DNA from: Pandoraea nosoerga
GTDB lineage: Bacteria > Pseudomonadota > Gammaproteobacteria > Burkholderiales > Burkholderiaceae
Reading direction: 5' to 3'
Assembly (NCBI RefSeq): GCF_902459585.1
Contig: NZ_CABPSC010000001.1
Location: 186,001 to 250,000 of the forward strand
DNA: 64,000 bases
Made by a program: the position numbers and the translations under genes. Shown piece after piece: positions 63,570 to 64,000 of the stretch. The notes beneath the pieces were generated by a model that worked only from the letters and a program-made list of their open reading frames with translations, did no database searches and was not told the DNA's origin. How positions within the stretch are numbered: position 1 is the stretch's first letter; the number at the start of each line of letters is the position of its first letter.

Positions 63570-64000
63570 ATGAAACACGAAACGGGCGCGATGGCGGGCA
63601 AGACCCGCGGCGCCATTGCGGCAACCGACACAATCGGCGTTCCGCACTCCGTGTTCGAAGACATCTACGCGATGATCATCGGCATGGCCTTTGTGGTGGT
63701 GGGTCTGGTGCTGCTCAAGGCCGCCGGGTTGGTGACCGGCGGCGTGGCCGGCATTGCACTGCTCGCCTCCTATGTCTTTCCGCTGCCGGTTGGCACCATC
63801 TTCACGCTGGTGAACATACCGTTCTTCCTGTTCGCGTATTTCACGATGGGCCCGCGCTTCGCGCTCAAGTCCACCGTCGCGAGCTTCGGCATCACCTTCG
63901 CGCTTGCGGCCATGCCGCAGACGTTCAACGTGGCCTTCATCAATCCGCTGTTCGCCTCGTTCGTCGGCGGCACGCTGTGCGGCATGGGCATCCTGGCATT
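63570..64000 (+). CDS. YitT-family membrane protein, 3'-partial
   Basis: 143 residues are visible and the frame is open to the right edge. An N-terminal soluble stretch is followed by YitT (DUF161) helices: YAMIIGMAFVVVGLVLLKAA, GLVTGGVAGIALLASYVF and TIFTLVNIPFFLFAYFTMG. The family consists of inner-membrane proteins of uncertain transport role. The ATG at 63570 has no strong Shine-Dalgarno; an in-frame ATG at 63591 is an alternative start. Confidence 0.85.
   Translation, partial: MKHETGAMAGKTRGAIAATDTIGVPHSVFEDIYAMIIGMAFVVVGLVLLKAAGLVTGGVAGIALLASYVFPLPVGTIFTLVNIPFFLFAYFTMGPRFALKSTVASFGITFALAAMPQTFNVAFINPLFASFVGGTLCGMGILA

Overview
The window is about 64 kb of high-GC chromosomal DNA from a Gram-negative betaproteobacterium. 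Protein style points to Burkholderiaceae, with Pandoraea my best guess; this is inference from recall, not from a database. Supporting signs are the OmpW and trimeric porin types, the abundance of LysR/MFS/aromatic-catabolism modules, the ku-ligD pair and the three-subunit gluconate-type dehydrogenase. I saw no rRNA, tRNA, CRISPR array, insertion sequence or phage gene, so this looks like ordinary chromosome rich in catabolic functions.

Layout. 1-1810: end of a lactate-utilisation operon (lutB partial, lutC). 1811-2633: ompW behind a near-perfect FNR/Anr-type box. 2634-7087: DUF2946 protein, TonB-dependent receptor and cytochrome b561, probably metal-related. 7531-12695: aldo/keto reductase, D-amino-acid dehydrogenase, luciferase-like monooxygenase divergent from an HxlR regulator, patatin. 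12696-13081: shattered GntP-family permease pseudogene. 13055-16347 (minus): M14 deacylase, MHS transporter, ferritin-like stress protein. 16853-20704: membrane-bound FAD sugar/gluconate dehydrogenase (small, GMC and cytochrome c subunits). 21087-21665: unknown exported protein. 21828-33424: a long, mostly tightly spaced plus-strand run (glyoxalase-like protein, DUF2817 metallopeptidase-like protein, quinone oxidoreductase, thioesterase, TAT-exported oligopeptide-type binding protein, two permeases, acyl-CoA ligase, SDR, fused double ATPase). It is followed by a GntR regulator, a 2-hydroxyacid dehydrogenase and a divergent MHS transporter. Together these look like uptake and breakdown of an unidentified peptide- or amide-like acid.

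37061-45301: LysR, an isolated ruvA, a second LysR and a complete 3-hydroxybenzoate/gentisate pathway (gentisate dioxygenase, fumarylpyruvate hydrolase, GST-type isomerase, 3-hydroxybenzoate 6-hydroxylase, AAHS transporter), then a 2-hydroxyacid dehydrogenase. 46569-51474: zinc-ribbon and glycine-rich stress-type proteins divergent from ku and ligD (bacterial NHEJ). 51503-53939: AraC regulator divergent from an aldo/keto reductase. 54111-59591 (minus): LysR, type I extradiol dioxygenase, class II aldolase-fold protein without its zinc histidines, AAHS transporter and porin. This set resembles meta-cleavage and decarboxylation of a carboxylated catechol. 59709-64000: LysR divergent from a YfcF-like GST, small membrane protein, ilvE and the start of a YitT-family protein.

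A recurring feature is short perfect tandem repeats (7-15 bp units, 2-9 copies) just after stop codons, in intergenic gaps and in low-complexity coding tails. Several palindromes stand where the neighbouring regulator would be expected to bind. The best are an FNR-type box at ompW with exact class II geometry, a 10-bp-arm LysR-type palindrome before the gentisate operon, and a 7-bp-arm one before the extradiol dioxygenase operon.
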